Assembly: GCA_963728285.1 (NCBI GenBank)
Contig: CAVSJR010000001.1
Coordinates: 992,001-1,056,000, forward strand
DNA from: CAVSJR01 sp963728285
Lineage (GTDB): Bacteria; Actinomycetota; UBA4738; HRBIN12
Reading direction: 5' to 3'
Length of the DNA: 64,000 bases
The notes under the pieces are model-generated. The model was not told the DNA's origin. It made no database searches and saw only the letters and a list, made by a program, of their open reading frames with translations. How positions within the stretch are numbered: position 1 is the stretch's first letter; each line of letters opens with the position of its first letter. Both the position numbers and the translations under genes were made by a program. Below are positions 26,909-36,636 of this stretch, piece after piece.

Positions 26909-28537
26909 ATGGGCATCCGGGAACGGGACGTCATCGTGGTCGGCGGCGGCCACAACGGCCTCGCGTGCGCCGCCTACCTGGCACGCGAAGGCCTCGACGT
27001 CCTCGTCCTCGAGCGGCGCGGCATCGTCGGAGGCGCCGCCGCGACCGAGGAGACGTGGCCGGGGTACAAGGTCTCCAGCGCGTCGTACGTGGTCTCGCTC
27101 ATGCCGCAGGAGATCGTTCGGGAGCTCGAGCTCAAGCGGTTCGGCTACGAGGTCTCCATCATCTCGCCCGACTACTTCTGTCCCTTCCCGGACGGCACCT
27201 CGCTCACGCTGTGGGGCGACCTCGATCGCGATCGTTCGAACATCGCCCGGTTCTCCAAGCGGGACGCGGATGCCTACGTCGAGTTCGATCGCTACTTCGA
27301 GCGCGTGGCCGCGATGGTGAAGGAGCTGCTGTTCGTGGTGCCGCCGAACATGAGCCTTCGCGACCTGCCCCGCTGGGCCGCCACCGGCGGCAAGTTTCGG
27401 AGGTGGACGGGCCGCGACCTGTTCGAGATGGTGCGGCTGTTCACGATGAGCGCGGCGGACTTCCTCGACGAATGGTTCGAGGACGATCGCGTGAAGGGCG
27501 CGATGGCGACCCAGGCGATCATCGGCGCGTGGTGCGGCCCCATGTCGCCGGGGTCGGCCTACGTCCTGATGCACCACTGGATCGGCGACGTCGACGGACA
27601 CTTCGGCGCGTGGGGCTGGGTGAAGGGCGGCATGGGAGGCGTCTCGAACGCCCTCGCCGAGTCGGCCCGAGCGGCCGGAGCCGAGGTGCGGACCGACGCC
27701 GAGGTCGCGCGGATCATGGTCTCCGGAGAGGGCAAGGCCGTCGGGGTCGAGCTCGAGGACGGGTCGATGATCGCCGCGACGCGCGTCGTGTCGAACGCCC
27801 ATCCCGTGACCACGTACCTCGACCTCGTCGGAGAGGACAAGCTCCCCGCCGAGGTCGTGCGCGACGTGCGGCGCTTTCGCTCGCGCTCCGGCTCGGTGAA
27901 GGTCAACGTCGCCCTGTCGGAGCTGCCCCGCTTCCCGTCGTGGGATCAGGAGGGAGACGTGCACCTCGGGCTCGCCGCCGTGTCGCCGTCCATCGAGTAC
28001 CTGGAGCGCGCGTGGGACGACGCGAAGTACGGGCGTACGAGCGAGCATCCGTATCTGGAGGCCGTGTTCCCCACCCGCCACGAGGACGGGCTCGCCCCCG
28101 AGGGCAAGCACATCATGCTCGCCTTCACGCAGTACGGGCCCTACGAGCTGAGCGAGGGGTCGTGGGACGACGAGCGGGAGGCGTACGGCGAGCGCGTGAT
28201 CCGAACGCTCGGCGAGTTCGCGCCGAACCTCGAGGCCTCGGTCGAGCACGTCGAGGTGCTGACGCCGAAGGACATCGAGGAGCGGTTCGGGCTCCTCGGC
28301 GGCAACATCATGCAGGGCGAGCTCACGCCGGATCAGATGTTCTCGTTCAGGCCCATCCCCGGCTACGGCGATTACCGCTCGCCGATCGCCGGGCTGTACC
28401 TGTGCGGCGGGGGCACGCATCCCGGAGGCGGGGTCATGGGCGTGCCGGGGAGGAACGCCGCCGGCGTGATCGCGAAGGATCACCGGCGCGAGGGATTCGT
28501 CGTGCAGCGCGTCCGCAACTTCCTGTTCGAGGAATGA
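26909..28537 (+). CDS. PYROXD2-like NAD(P)/FAD-dependent oxidoreductase (copy 2)
   Basis: This 542-residue flavoprotein is related along its whole length to the protein at 9560-11,182. The FAD site is IVVGGGHNGLACAAYLA (about residues 9-25), then GIVGGAAATEE, and near the C-terminus GGGTHPGGGVMGVPGRN. Its stop overlaps the amidase start by 4 bases, and an amidohydrolase lies 21 bases upstream, giving a three-gene unit. A role in oxidising a small nitrogen compound produced by the hydrolases is inferred from context. Confidence 0.88.
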   Translation: MGIRERDVIVVGGGHNGLACAAYLAREGLDVLVLERRGIVGGAAATEETWPGYKVSSASYVVSLMPQEIVRELELKRFGYEVSIISPDYFCPFPDGTSLTLWGDLDRDRSNIARFSKRDADAYVEFDRYFERVAAMVKELLFVVPPNMSLRDLPRWAATGGKFRRWTGRDLFEMVRLFTMSAADFLDEWFEDDRVKGAMATQAIIGAWCGPMSPGSAYVLMHHWIGDVDGHFGAWGWVKGGMGGVSNALAESARAAGAEVRTDAEVARIMVSGEGKAVGVELEDGSMIAATRVVSNAHPVTTYLDLVGEDKLPAEVVRDVRRFRSRSGSVKVNVALSELPRFPSWDQEGDVHLGLAAVSPSIEYLERAWDDAKYGRTSEHPYLEAVFPTRHEDGLAPEGKHIMLAFTQYGPYELSEGSWDDEREAYGERVIRTLGEFAPNLEASVEHVEVLTPKDIEERFGLLGGNIMQGELTPDQMFSFRPIPGYGDYRSPIAGLYLCGGGTHPGGGVMGVPGRNAAGVIAKDHRREGFVVQRVRNFLFEE

Positions 28538-29938
28538 TGCTCGCCGAGCTCGCGAAGGAGGTCCGGGAGGGGCGGGTCGCGCCGGCCGACCTCGTGGCGT
28601 CGTCGCTCCGGCGAATCGAGGCGTTCAACGGCGATCTCAACGCCGTCGTGGCCCTCCGCGACGAGGCCGCGTTCGCCGATGCGGCGGCCATGGCCCACCG
28701 GATCGCGGCGGGACGGGATCCCGGCCCGCTGGCCGGGCTGCCCGTGCTGGTGAAGGACTCCGAGGACGTCGCGGGGCTCGTCACGACGCACGGTTCGCTG
28801 GTGCTCGCCGACGATCCGCCGGCGAGCGCCGACGGGCTCGTGGTCTCGCGGCTCCGCGGGGCCGGCGCGATCGTCGTCGGGAAGACGAACGTGCCCGAGT
28901 TCGAGTTCGAGGGATTCACCGCGAATCGCGCTCTTCGGGCCGACGCGGAACCCATGGGCGCCCGACTGGTCGCCCGGTGGATCGAGCGGCGGCTCGGGCG
29001 CCGCCCTGGCCGCGGGCATGGCGCCGATCGCGACCGGCTCGGACGGCGGCGGATCGGTGCGGATCCCCGCGGCCTTCTGCGGCCTCGCCGGGCTGAAGCC
29101 GACGAACGGCGTCATCGGCCGCGAGCCCCATCCCGGCCTGGATGGACTTCTCGACCAAGGGGCCGATGGGCACCTCGATCGCCGACCTCCGGCTGCTGCT
29201 CGCGATCATGGCCGGGCCCGTCGCCGGTGATCCCACCGCGCTTCCCGCCGGTCTCGCCGGGGAGGTCGCCGTCGAGCTGCCTCGCCGCGTGTTCGCGACG
29301 CCGCGCCTCGCGCCGTGGGGGCCGCTGCCGGCGGCCCTCGAGGCGCTCTTCGACGCGGCGCTGCGCGACCCTCGAATCGGACCTGGGCCTGTCGGTGGTG
29401 TCGATGGGGCCGAACGACGATCTTCCGCGACGGCAACGTCGACGACGACTGGTTCACCATCATCGCCGCCGAGCACGCGCAGTTCCTCGGCCGCGAGGAG
29501 ATCGAATCGAACGAGTCCCTGTACTCGGAGGGGTTCGCGGCCGGCGTGCGGGAGGGGCTGGACATCTCGATCGAGGAGTATCTGGCGGCCCGGCGCCGGC
29601 GCTTCGAGCACGTCCGGCGCCTCGACGAGCTGCTGGGGGCGGACGGGCTCCTGATCTCCCCCACGATGTGCGCGGAGGGGTGGTCGCCGGAGGGCATCCC
29701 GCCGGGGGAGTCGAAGCCGGGGACGCCGGGCGACGCCTACAACACCCAGGCCGCGAACGTCACCGGCCACCCGGCGCTCAGCGTGCCGGCGGGCACCGCT
29801 CCGAACGGCGTGCCGTTCGGGCTGCAGATCACCGGCCCACGATTCCGCGACGATCTCGTCCTCGCGATGGGGGAGGCATGGGAGCGGGCGAGGCCGTGGC
29901 CCCTCGTCGCCCCGGGATACGAGCCCTTCGCGCCGTAG
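28534..29938 (+). pseudogene. Amidase (amidase-signature family), four frameshifts
   Basis: This is an amidase-signature hydrolase cleaving carboxamides. The catalytic lysine lies in LPVLVKDSEDVAG, the glycine-serine loop in DWSPGGSSGGSGAALAAG, and the Ser-cisSer-Lys triad is completed by GSDGGGSVRIPAAFCGL. The C-terminal half has LLISPTMCAEGW and VTGHPALSVPAGTAPNGVPF. The frame moves by +1 at about 28,930, 29,129, 29,371 and 29,419; deleting one base at each gives a normal protein of about 467 residues. It is translationally coupled to the PYROXD2-like gene. Every piece is well conserved, which argues for insertion errors rather than decay. Confidence 0.85.
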
Positions 29939-29946
29939 CTCCCGCG

Positions 29947-31405
29947 CTACGGACCGAGCTTGTAGCCGAGCCGGCGGGGAAGCCGCGCGAGGAAGTCCGT
30001 GACGGGGTTCGCGCGCCGGCCGGCGTCCTCGGCCTCGTCCTTTCGCAGGATCGCCCGGTTGGCGATGAGGACCCCCGGCGAGCGGAGGGGCTCGGGCGGG
30101 AAGCGCCTCGGCCTCAGGTCGACGAGCGGCAGCCGGGCGAACTCGTCGTCCGCGTTCAGCGCGAGGGACGCGAGGATCGACCCGCCGAGGTGTGAGGGGC
30201 CCACGCCGTTGCCGGTGTAGCCGACGCCGAAATGGACGTTGCCGCCCGGCAGGGTCCCGAAGAACGGGACGTGCGAGCCGGAGACGTCGACCGGCCCTCC
30301 CCACGCGGCCTCGAGCGGGACGTCCGCGAACGCGGGAAACATCCGCCACAGGTGCTCCGCGACCCGACGCACGAACCCCTCGTCGTAGGAGAACCGCGGC
30401 CCGATCGTGCGGGCCAGTCCCGGCTGCAGCCCGCCCGTGCCGAACGCGATCCTCCCGTCCGGCGTCGTTCGCAGGTAGTTCACGGCCGAGCGAAAGTTCC
30501 ACACCGCCTCGCCGCCGGTCCAGTTGATCTCCCGGAGGAGGTCCGGCGCCGGGGCCGTCAGGACGATGTAGCTGCCGCGCACCGTGACCCGGCTGCGGAA
30601 CGCCTTCCACTGGGCCATCCACGCGTTCATCGCGATCACCGCGGTCTCTGGCGCGAACCGATCCGCCCGGGGTCTCCGCCACGGCCGGCGGGCCCGAGCT
30701 GAACCGGCGAACCGGCGAGCCCTCGTGGATCCGCGCCCCCTGCTCGAGGAGCACCCGGCGGAGTCCTCGGGCGAGGCGCGCCGGCTGCACCGTGGCGGCG
30801 TTCGCCGTCAGCATCCCCCCGCCGAAGAGCGGTGAGCGGCATCGCGCCCGCACCTCGTCGGCGTCGAGCTCCCGGAGCGCCTCGCCCACGCCGAGGCGCC
30901 GTGCGGTCTCGATCGTGGGCCTCCACGCGCCCTCCTGCGCGGGCGACGTCGCGACGCCGATGTCGCCCCGGCGTGTGTACCACGCGTCGATGCCGTACCG
31001 CTCGCAGAACTCACCGATCTCCGCGATGCTGCGGTCGCCGGCCCGCACGAGCTCCAGCCCGCGGTCGTCGCCGAAGAGCTCGACGATCTCATCGACCCCG
31101 TTCCAGAAGCCGTTCACGAACCCGCCGTTGCGCCCGCTCGGCCCGCCGCCGCAGATGTCGGCCTCGAGGACGACGATGTCCAGGCCGGGGTCGCGTAGGA
31201 GCAGGGAGTGCGCCGTCCACATGCCGGTGTAGCCCCCGCCGAGCACGACGATGTCGGCCTCGTGCTCTCCCTCCAGCGGAGGACACGGCTCGCCGGCCTC
31301 GTGTCGGAGCGCCTCTCGAAGCCACCAGCTCCTGCCCCGATCCGGCGGGATCTCGCCGGGGAGGACGCCGGCATCGTCGATCGGCGCGATCTCGGCGCTC
31401 GTCAC
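29947..31405 (-). CDS. DadA/glycine-oxidase-like FAD-dependent oxidoreductase, one frameshift
   Basis: This flavoprotein of the D-amino acid/sarcosine oxidase (DAO) family resembles gamma-glutamylputrescine oxidase-type enzymes. The N-terminal site is IVVLGGGYTGMWTAHSLLL (about residues 51-69), then DICGGGPSGRNGGFVNG, and the C-terminal FAD contact is HFGVGYTGNGVGPSHLGG. One extra base near 30,649 separates the halves; the downstream part resumes at ETAVIAMNAW. Joined length is about 485 residues from the GTG at 31405. It converges on the amidase (8-base gap) and is divergent from ilvD. It probably oxidises an amine or N-methyl amino acid. Confidence 0.84.
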
Positions 31406-31524
31406 TCGCCCCTTCGCTCCCTTCCTCTACCTTCCATGCCGTCGTCGTGCTCCTCGGACGGGCCCGTTCGCGCGCTTCCTGCTTGGTATCGTGCGTGTTC
31501 CGCGACGATCGCCGAGGGAGACAC

Positions 31525-33207
31525 GTGCCAGGAGAGGGTAGCCGACCGAGGAGCTGGGAGGTCACCGAGGGGCCGCACCGGGCCCCCGCCCGGGCGTACC
31601 TGCGCGCGGTCGGTTTCTCCGAGGAGGACTTCGGCAAGCCGCAGGTCGGGGTCGCGTCGTCCTGGAACGAGGTCACCCCCTGCAACTACCACCTCGACAA
31701 GCTCGCCGCGCTCGCGAAGGAGGGCGTCCGCCAGGGTGGCGCCGTTCCCCTCGAGTTCACGACCATCGCGGTCTCCGACGGCATCGCGATGGGCCACGAG
31801 GGCATGAAGGCGTCGCTGATCTCGCGGGAGGTGATCGCCGACTCCGTCGAGCTGGTGATGCACGCGGAGCGATTCGACGCGCTCGTCGGCATCGCGGGCT
31901 GCGACAAGAGCGAGCCGGCGATGTTGATGGCGATGGCGCGCTTGAACCTCCCCTCGGTCTATCTCTACGGGGGGACGATCCTCCCCGGGACGCATCGCGG
32001 CAGGGACATCACGATCCAGGACGTGTTCGAGGCCGTCGGCGCGCACAGCAGGGGAACGATGGACGACGCGGAGCTCCTCGAGATCGAGCGCAGCGCGTGC
32101 CCCACCACGGGCTCCTGCGCCGGCATGTACACGGCCAACACGATGGCGGCCGCGGCGGAGGCGCTCGGGATGTCGCTGCCGGGAGCCGCGTCTCCCCCGG
32201 CGGTCGACTACCGGCGCGAGGTCTTCGCGCGCGAATCGGGCATCGCGGCGGCGGCCCTGCTGTACGAGGACGGCCCTCGGCCCCGGGACGTGCTCACGCG
32301 GGAGGCGTTCGAGAACGCGATCGCCGTCGTGATGGCGCTCGCCGGATCCACGAACGCGGTCCTGCACCTGCTCGCCATCGCCCGCGAGGCGGGGGTGGAG
32401 CTTCGGCTCGAGGACTTCGATCGGATCTCCCGCGACGTGCCGCACCTCGTCGACGTCCGGCCGGCGGGCAGGTTCGTGATGTCCGACCTCGACCGCGTCG
32501 GCGGCGTTCCCGTCGTGATGCGCGAGCTGCTCGAGGCGGGCCTGCTCCACGGGGAGGCCGTCACGGTGACGGGGAGGACGATCGCGCAGAACCTCGACGA
32601 TCTCGGCCCCGCCGAGCCCGACGGGACCGTGGTCCACGCCGTCAAGGACCCGATCCATGCCGAGGGAGGAACGGCGATCCTGCGCGGCTCGCTCGCGCCG
32701 GACGGCTCGGTGATGAAGATCGCCGGCGCGGGCAGCCTGGAGTTTCGCGGCACCGCGCGCCCGTTCGACTCCGAGCACGACGCCTTCGAGGCGCTGACGT
32801 CGGGCGCGATTCGGCCGGGCGACGTCATCGTGATTCGCTACGAGGGACCGAAGGGCTCGCCCGGGATGCCGGAGATGCTCGCGGTCACGGCGGCGGTGGC
32901 GGGCGCCGGCCTCGGCTCGGAGGTGGCGCTCATCACCGACGGCCGGTTCAGCGGAGCGACGAAGGGCTACAGCGTGGGGCACATCGCGCCCGAGGCCTTC
33001 GTGGGCGGCCCGATCGCCTTGGTCGAGGAGGGAGACGAGATCGTCATCGACGCCGAGGGCAGGCGGATCGACCTCGCCGTCGGCGAGGCGGAGCTCGCCG
33101 CCCGACGGGATCGGTGGGCGCCCCCGGAGCCGCGCTACCGGACGGGCGCGCTCGCGAAGTACGCGCGCCTGGTCTCCTCCGCCGACCAGGGGGCGGTGAC
33201 CAGTTGA
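31525..33207 (+). CDS. ilvD: Dihydroxy-acid dehydratase
   Basis: This 560-residue enzyme dehydrates 2,3-dihydroxy-isovalerate and -methylvalerate, the penultimate step in valine and isoleucine synthesis. Cluster cysteines are C53 (VTPCNYHLD), C126 (GIAGCDKSEPA) and C198 (CPTTGSCAGMYTANTM), the spacing of the 2Fe-2S type. The C-terminus carries ITDGRFSGATKGYSVGHI. The GTG at 31525 with GGGAG upstream was chosen because it gives the family N-terminus. It precedes thrC by 51 bases, so two enzymes of the isoleucine route are together, away from the main ilv operon. Confidence 0.96.
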   Translation: MPGEGSRPRSWEVTEGPHRAPARAYLRAVGFSEEDFGKPQVGVASSWNEVTPCNYHLDKLAALAKEGVRQGGAVPLEFTTIAVSDGIAMGHEGMKASLISREVIADSVELVMHAERFDALVGIAGCDKSEPAMLMAMARLNLPSVYLYGGTILPGTHRGRDITIQDVFEAVGAHSRGTMDDAELLEIERSACPTTGSCAGMYTANTMAAAAEALGMSLPGAASPPAVDYRREVFARESGIAAAALLYEDGPRPRDVLTREAFENAIAVVMALAGSTNAVLHLLAIAREAGVELRLEDFDRISRDVPHLVDVRPAGRFVMSDLDRVGGVPVVMRELLEAGLLHGEAVTVTGRTIAQNLDDLGPAEPDGTVVHAVKDPIHAEGGTAILRGSLAPDGSVMKIAGAGSLEFRGTARPFDSEHDAFEALTSGAIRPGDVIVIRYEGPKGSPGMPEMLAVTAAVAGAGLGSEVALITDGRFSGATKGYSVGHIAPEAFVGGPIALVEEGDEIVIDAEGRRIDLAVGEAELAARRDRWAPPEPRYRTGALAKYARLVSSADQGAVTS

Positions 33208-33258
33208 GCCTCCACGACGGGCGTGCGCGCTGGGCGGCGCGAGAGGCGAGGACCGGCG

Positions 33259-34509
33259 ATGGATGACGACGCGAAGCTCCGGATCACGAGCCCGGCGGCG
33301 CTCGAGTGCCGCGAGTGCCACGCGCGGTACGAGGTCGCGCCGCTCACCATCTGCGAGGAGTGCTTCGGGCCCCTGGAGCCCGCCTACGATCTCCAGCACG
33401 TGGACGGCGTCGACTTTCGCAAGCAGGCGGAGTCCGGCCCCGACACGCTGTGGCGATACGAATCACTGCTTCCGGGCGGGCCGGGCATCGAGCGCGTCGA
33501 TCTCGGCGGCGGGTTCACGCCGCTGCGTCGTGCGGACCGTCTCGCCGAGCGACTCGGGCTGAAGCACCTGTGGATCAAGGACGACTCGGTCAACCCGTCG
33601 AACTCCTTCAAGGATCGCGTCGCGAGCGTGGCGGTGACGATGGCGCGGGCGTTCGGCTTCGAGGCCGTGTCGTGCGCGTCCACGGGGAACCTCGCGAATG
33701 CGACCGCCGCCCATGCGGCGAAGGCCGGCATCCCGGCGTACGTCTTCGTGCCCGAGGATCTGGAGCGCGCCAAGATCTTCGCGACCGAGGCGTACGGGGC
33801 GAAGGTCGTCGCCGTGCGAGGGAACTACGACGACGTGAATCGCCTGTGCTCGGAGGTCACGGAGGCGCTGCCGTGGGCGTTCGTGAACGTGAACATGCGG
33901 CCGTACTACGCGGAGGGGTCCAAGAGCCTCGGGTTCGAGACCGCCGAACAGCTGGGGTGGCGGCTGCCCGATCACTGCGTGGTCCCCATCGCCTCCGGGG
34001 CGCTGATGACGAAGATCCACCGCGCGTTCCGGGAGCTCGTCGCGATCGGCGCGGTCGCGGACAAGCCCTACCGGATCTCGGGCGCGCAGCCCGAGGGCTG
34101 CTCGCCGGTCGCGCAGGCGTGGGCGCGAGGCGACGACGACGTTCGACCCGTGAAGCCGAACACGATCGCCCGATCGCTCGCGATCGGGGCGCCGGCCGAT
34201 GGGTTCTACGCGATCCAGACGGGACGAGCGACCGGCGGCGAGATCGCGGCCTGCACCGAGGACGAGATCGTCGACGGGATCCGGCTCCTCGCCGAGACCG
34301 AGGGCGTCTTCACGGAGACGGCGGGCGGAGTGACCATCGCGGTCCTGCGACGGCTCGCCGCCTCCGGCGTCATCCGGCCCGATGAGGAGACGGTCGCCTA
34401 CGTCACCGGGAACGGCTACAAGACCATCGAGGCGCTCGAGGGACGCCTCGACCCCACGTACCGCGTGGGCCCGGACCTCGGGGAGTTCCTCGCGGCGCTG
34501 AACGCCTGA
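33259..34509 (+). CDS. thrC: Threonine synthase
   Basis: This 416-residue PLP enzyme converts O-phosphohomoserine to threonine, the precursor of 2-oxobutyrate for isoleucine. The N-terminal zinc ribbon has C17, C20, C32 and C35. The PLP lysine is K118 in NPSNSFKDR, followed by SCASTGNLANATAAHAAKAG. The ATG at 33259 gives the zinc ribbon at the N-terminus; longer starts add only low-complexity residues. The C-terminal ETAGGVTIAVLRRL and YVTGNGYKT are as expected for the class without the long C-terminal extension. Confidence 0.95.
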   Translation: MDDDAKLRITSPAALECRECHARYEVAPLTICEECFGPLEPAYDLQHVDGVDFRKQAESGPDTLWRYESLLPGGPGIERVDLGGGFTPLRRADRLAERLGLKHLWIKDDSVNPSNSFKDRVASVAVTMARAFGFEAVSCASTGNLANATAAHAAKAGIPAYVFVPEDLERAKIFATEAYGAKVVAVRGNYDDVNRLCSEVTEALPWAFVNVNMRPYYAEGSKSLGFETAEQLGWRLPDHCVVPIASGALMTKIHRAFRELVAIGAVADKPYRISGAQPEGCSPVAQAWARGDDDVRPVKPNTIARSLAIGAPADGFYAIQTGRATGGEIAACTEDEIVDGIRLLAETEGVFTETAGGVTIAVLRRLAASGVIRPDEETVAYVTGNGYKTIEALEGRLDPTYRVGPDLGEFLAALNA

Positions 34510-34531
34510 GCGTCGCCGACCCGCGGCCCGC

Positions 34532-34547
34532 CCAATGGTGGCATTGG
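34532..34547. terminator. Inverted repeat between convergent thrC and the secreted barrel protein gene
   Basis: CCAATG-GTGG-CATTGG is a perfect 6-base stem with a 4-base loop, 23 bases after the thrC stop and 43 bases from the end of the convergent gene. It lacks a T-run, so a terminator role rests only on its position. Confidence 0.35.
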
Positions 34548-34589
34548 CCGTACCGACCCGGATGGGTGACGTCGACCCGGTGCCGAACG

Positions 34590-35058
34590 CTATGGGATCA
34601 GATGGAAGACGAACTCGAACTTCGTGCCTCCGGACCTCGCGAACAGGTCCATCGTTCCGCGCGACATTTCGGTACACGCCGGTCCCGCCGTTGACGGAGA
34701 GGACGCTGCTCGCGGTGTCGTAGAACGGTCCCTCCACGTTGATCTGGCCGCCGCGGAGGATGCTCGTGAACGAGCATTGCCACGTGCCGTCTCGCGGGCT
34801 GATGCGAATGCACGTGCCCTGATCGCGCCCCACCACGCGCGAGTCCGTCTCGTCGTAGAGCCGGTTGTGGAACGTCAGGACGTCGCCGGTGCTGTCGCCC
34901 TCTTTGCCGATGTCGACGACCACGTCGGTGTCGGCGTGCTCGATCACCGTGACGGTGTTGGGCTCGCGGAGCCTCGGCGCGCCGGCCGCGGCGACGATCG
35001 TCCCGACGAGGACGAGCGCGGCGGCGATGGAGCCGGCGACGAGAAGCATGCGCTTCAT
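34590..35058 (-). CDS. Secreted allene-oxide-cyclase/dirigent-like barrel protein, one frameshift
   Basis: This is a small exported protein of about 155 residues. A signal peptide MKRMLLVAGSIAAALVLVGT is followed by a beta-rich domain with TVTVIEHADTDVVVDIGKEG, LTFHNRLYDETDSR, GTCIRISPRDGTWQCSFT and SVLSVNGGTGVYRNV. This resembles the allene oxide cyclase/dirigent-type barrel that actinobacteria export, with an intramolecular cysteine pair. An extra base near 34,662 hides the C-terminal MDLFARSGGTKFEFVFHLIP. The ATG at 35058 has AGGGGGAA upstream. Function in bacteria is unknown; a ligand- or lipid-binding role is a guess. Confidence 0.7.
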
Positions 35059-35269
35059 GATTCCCCCTTCCCTAGGCTTCGCCGACACCCTATGCGCTTC
35101 GGGGCTGGCGGGATACCGCTCCACGCGTAGCCGTCTCGAACCAGCACGATCGGGTGATTGCGCGCGAGACGTCATGCTCGGTGGACCCAGCGGGCGGCCG
35201 GTCAAAGGGTTCGTTCTTGCCGACGTTCCCACGCTTATCCCTCTTACTGTGACCCATCTCACGGTGTGG

Positions 35270-35283
35270 CGAACACACGTTCG
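35270..35283. promoter_or_regulatory. LexA (SOS) box
   Basis: CGAACACACGTTCG is an exact match to the actinobacterial and Gram-positive SOS box CGAAC-N4-GTTCG, and flanking G and C extend the palindrome to 16 bases. It ends 14 bases before the ATG of the DUF222-HNH gene, where LexA would block transcription. The remaining upstream gap (35,059-35,269) shows nothing else I can support. Confidence 0.8.
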
Positions 35284-35297
35284 CTAGCGTGGGTCGC

Positions 35298-36505
35298 ATG
35301 AGCATGCTCCCGATCGGCGCTCGAGGAAATCCTGGCCGAGGATGAGGCCGGTTTGGACGACGAGGGCCTCGAGGAGGAATTCGCCGAACTCGACAGGGCG
35401 GCGGACGTCATCCACGGCAAGCGTCTCCGGGTGCTGGCACAGATCGAGCGCCGGGGGACCTATGCCCGAGACGGGCACGTCTCGATCACCTCCTGGCTGG
35501 CACAGCGCTTTCGAAAGACCTGGTCTGCCGCCTCCCGCCTGGTTCGACAAGCCCGGGCACTGGAGCAGATGCCGTCAACCCGCGAGGCTCTGGAGGCCGG
35601 CGAGATCACCTCGTCTGCCGTCGATGTGTTGATGCCCGCACACGAGGTCGATCCGAAGGCCTTTGCACAGGCGGAGGACTACCTCGTGGAGGCGGCAACC
35701 ACGCTGTCGATCCCCGACCTCGGACGGGTCGTCGGCACCTGGCGCCGGGCCGCCGAGGACGCCCGGGGTCCTGAGTTCTCCGAACAGGCGCACGAACGAC
35801 GCCGCCTGCACGTCTCCCCGACGCTCGCGGGCATGGTCCGGGTGGACGGAGACCTGGATCCCGAGACCGGGCAGACGGTCATCTCCGCCCTTCGGGCCGT
35901 CTGTGATGCCGAGGTGCGATCGCAAGAGGACGTCCGCACCCCTGCCCAGCGACGTGCGGATGCGCTGGGAGAGATCTGCAGGCAGTGGCTGGACAGGACC
36001 GATCGTCCCCTCGTGGGTGGCGAGCGTCCCCACGTCACGGTCACCGTGGACCTGCAGACCCTGGAGGGACGCCTTCCCACCCCCGGCTCGGGAGCCGAGC
36101 TCGAGGATGTGGGTCCGATCTCCTCCGAGGCCGCCCGGCGCCTGGCCTGCGACGCATCGGTGAGCCGGGTCATCACGAGCGGGGCATCCGAGCCGCTCGA
36201 CGTGGGTCGACGAACGTCAGGTGGTCCCGGCGGGGATCCGCCGTGCCGTGGTGGTCAGGGATCGGGGATGTCGCTTCCCCGGCTGTGACCGGCCACAGGG
36301 GTGGAGTGAGGCCCATCACGTCGTGCACTGGGCGCATGGGGGCGACACCGCCCTATCGAACCTGGTGCTGTTGTGCAGGCGACATCACCGGTTGGTCCAC
36401 CACGGGTTCGGGCTCGAGATGGCGAACGGCAGGCCGAGGTTCTTCCGGCCCGACGGCTCGGCCCTGGAGGACGGCTCTGTCCTGGAGGAGCGAGGGCCAC
36501 CGTAG
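35298..36505 (+). CDS. DUF222 / HNH endonuclease domain protein (13E12 type), two frameshifts
   Basis: This belongs to the actinobacterial 13E12 repeat family: an N-terminal DUF222 helical domain (LAQIERRGTYARDGHVSITS, then ARALEQMPSTREALEAGEIT) and a C-terminal HNH nuclease domain with VVRDRGCRFPGCDRP, WSEAHHVVHWAHGG and LVLLCRRHHRLVHHG. The frame is shifted by one extra base near 35,316 and by an extra T near 36,217; removal joins GRRT directly to QVVPAGIRRAV. Total length about 402 codons is normal. A perfect SOS box sits at its promoter, consistent with the DNA-damage induction known for some mycobacterial 13E12 genes. Confidence 0.88.
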
Positions 36506-36544
36506 GTGGCCCGGAGGCCCGGGTCGCCCGGCCCTTAGGCTGGG

Positions 36545-36572
36545 TTGACATGCGCGTTCTCGCCTCTACACT
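36545..36572 (+). promoter_or_regulatory. Promoter of the ilv-leu operon
   Basis: TTGACA (36,545-36,550) and TACACT (36,567-36,572) are separated by 16 bases, a near-consensus sigma70-type promoter. Transcription would start at about 36,579-36,583, i.e. at or a few bases before the ATG of the leader peptide, so the leader mRNA is probably leaderless. This is the strongest promoter match I noticed in the window. Confidence 0.75.
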
Positions 36573-36582
36573 CTTAGGCACT

Positions 36583-36636
36583 ATGTCGACGAGCGGACAA
36601 CTGCGCGGTCTGTCGACCCTCGTACTTATTCGCTAG
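36583..36636 (+). CDS. Branched-chain leader peptide of the ilv-leu operon (17 aa)
   Basis: The peptide is MSTSGQLRGLSTLVLIR followed by TAG. Five of its last eight residues are Leu, Val or Ile, encoded partly by A/T-ending codons (gta, ctt, att) that are unusual in this GC-rich sequence, as expected for control codons. It lies directly after the promoter and 40 bases before an intrinsic terminator. The peptide's job is to let ribosome stalling sense charged tRNA levels for the three branched-chain amino acids. An upstream in-frame ATG at 36,550 is inside the -35 box and so not transcribed. Confidence 0.85.
   Translation: MSTSGQLRGLSTLVLIR

Noticed and set aside
28918..29425. Programmed +1 frameshifting in the amidase and other genes
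   Set aside because: The deduced shift sites share no slippery sequence, stop codon context or downstream structure, occur in unrelated housekeeping genes, and several are needed per gene; sequence error is simpler.
36550..36582. Longer leader peptide starting at ATG 36,550
   Set aside because: That ATG overlaps the -35 element of the promoter, so it would not be transcribed from it; the ATG at 36,583 fits the predicted start.
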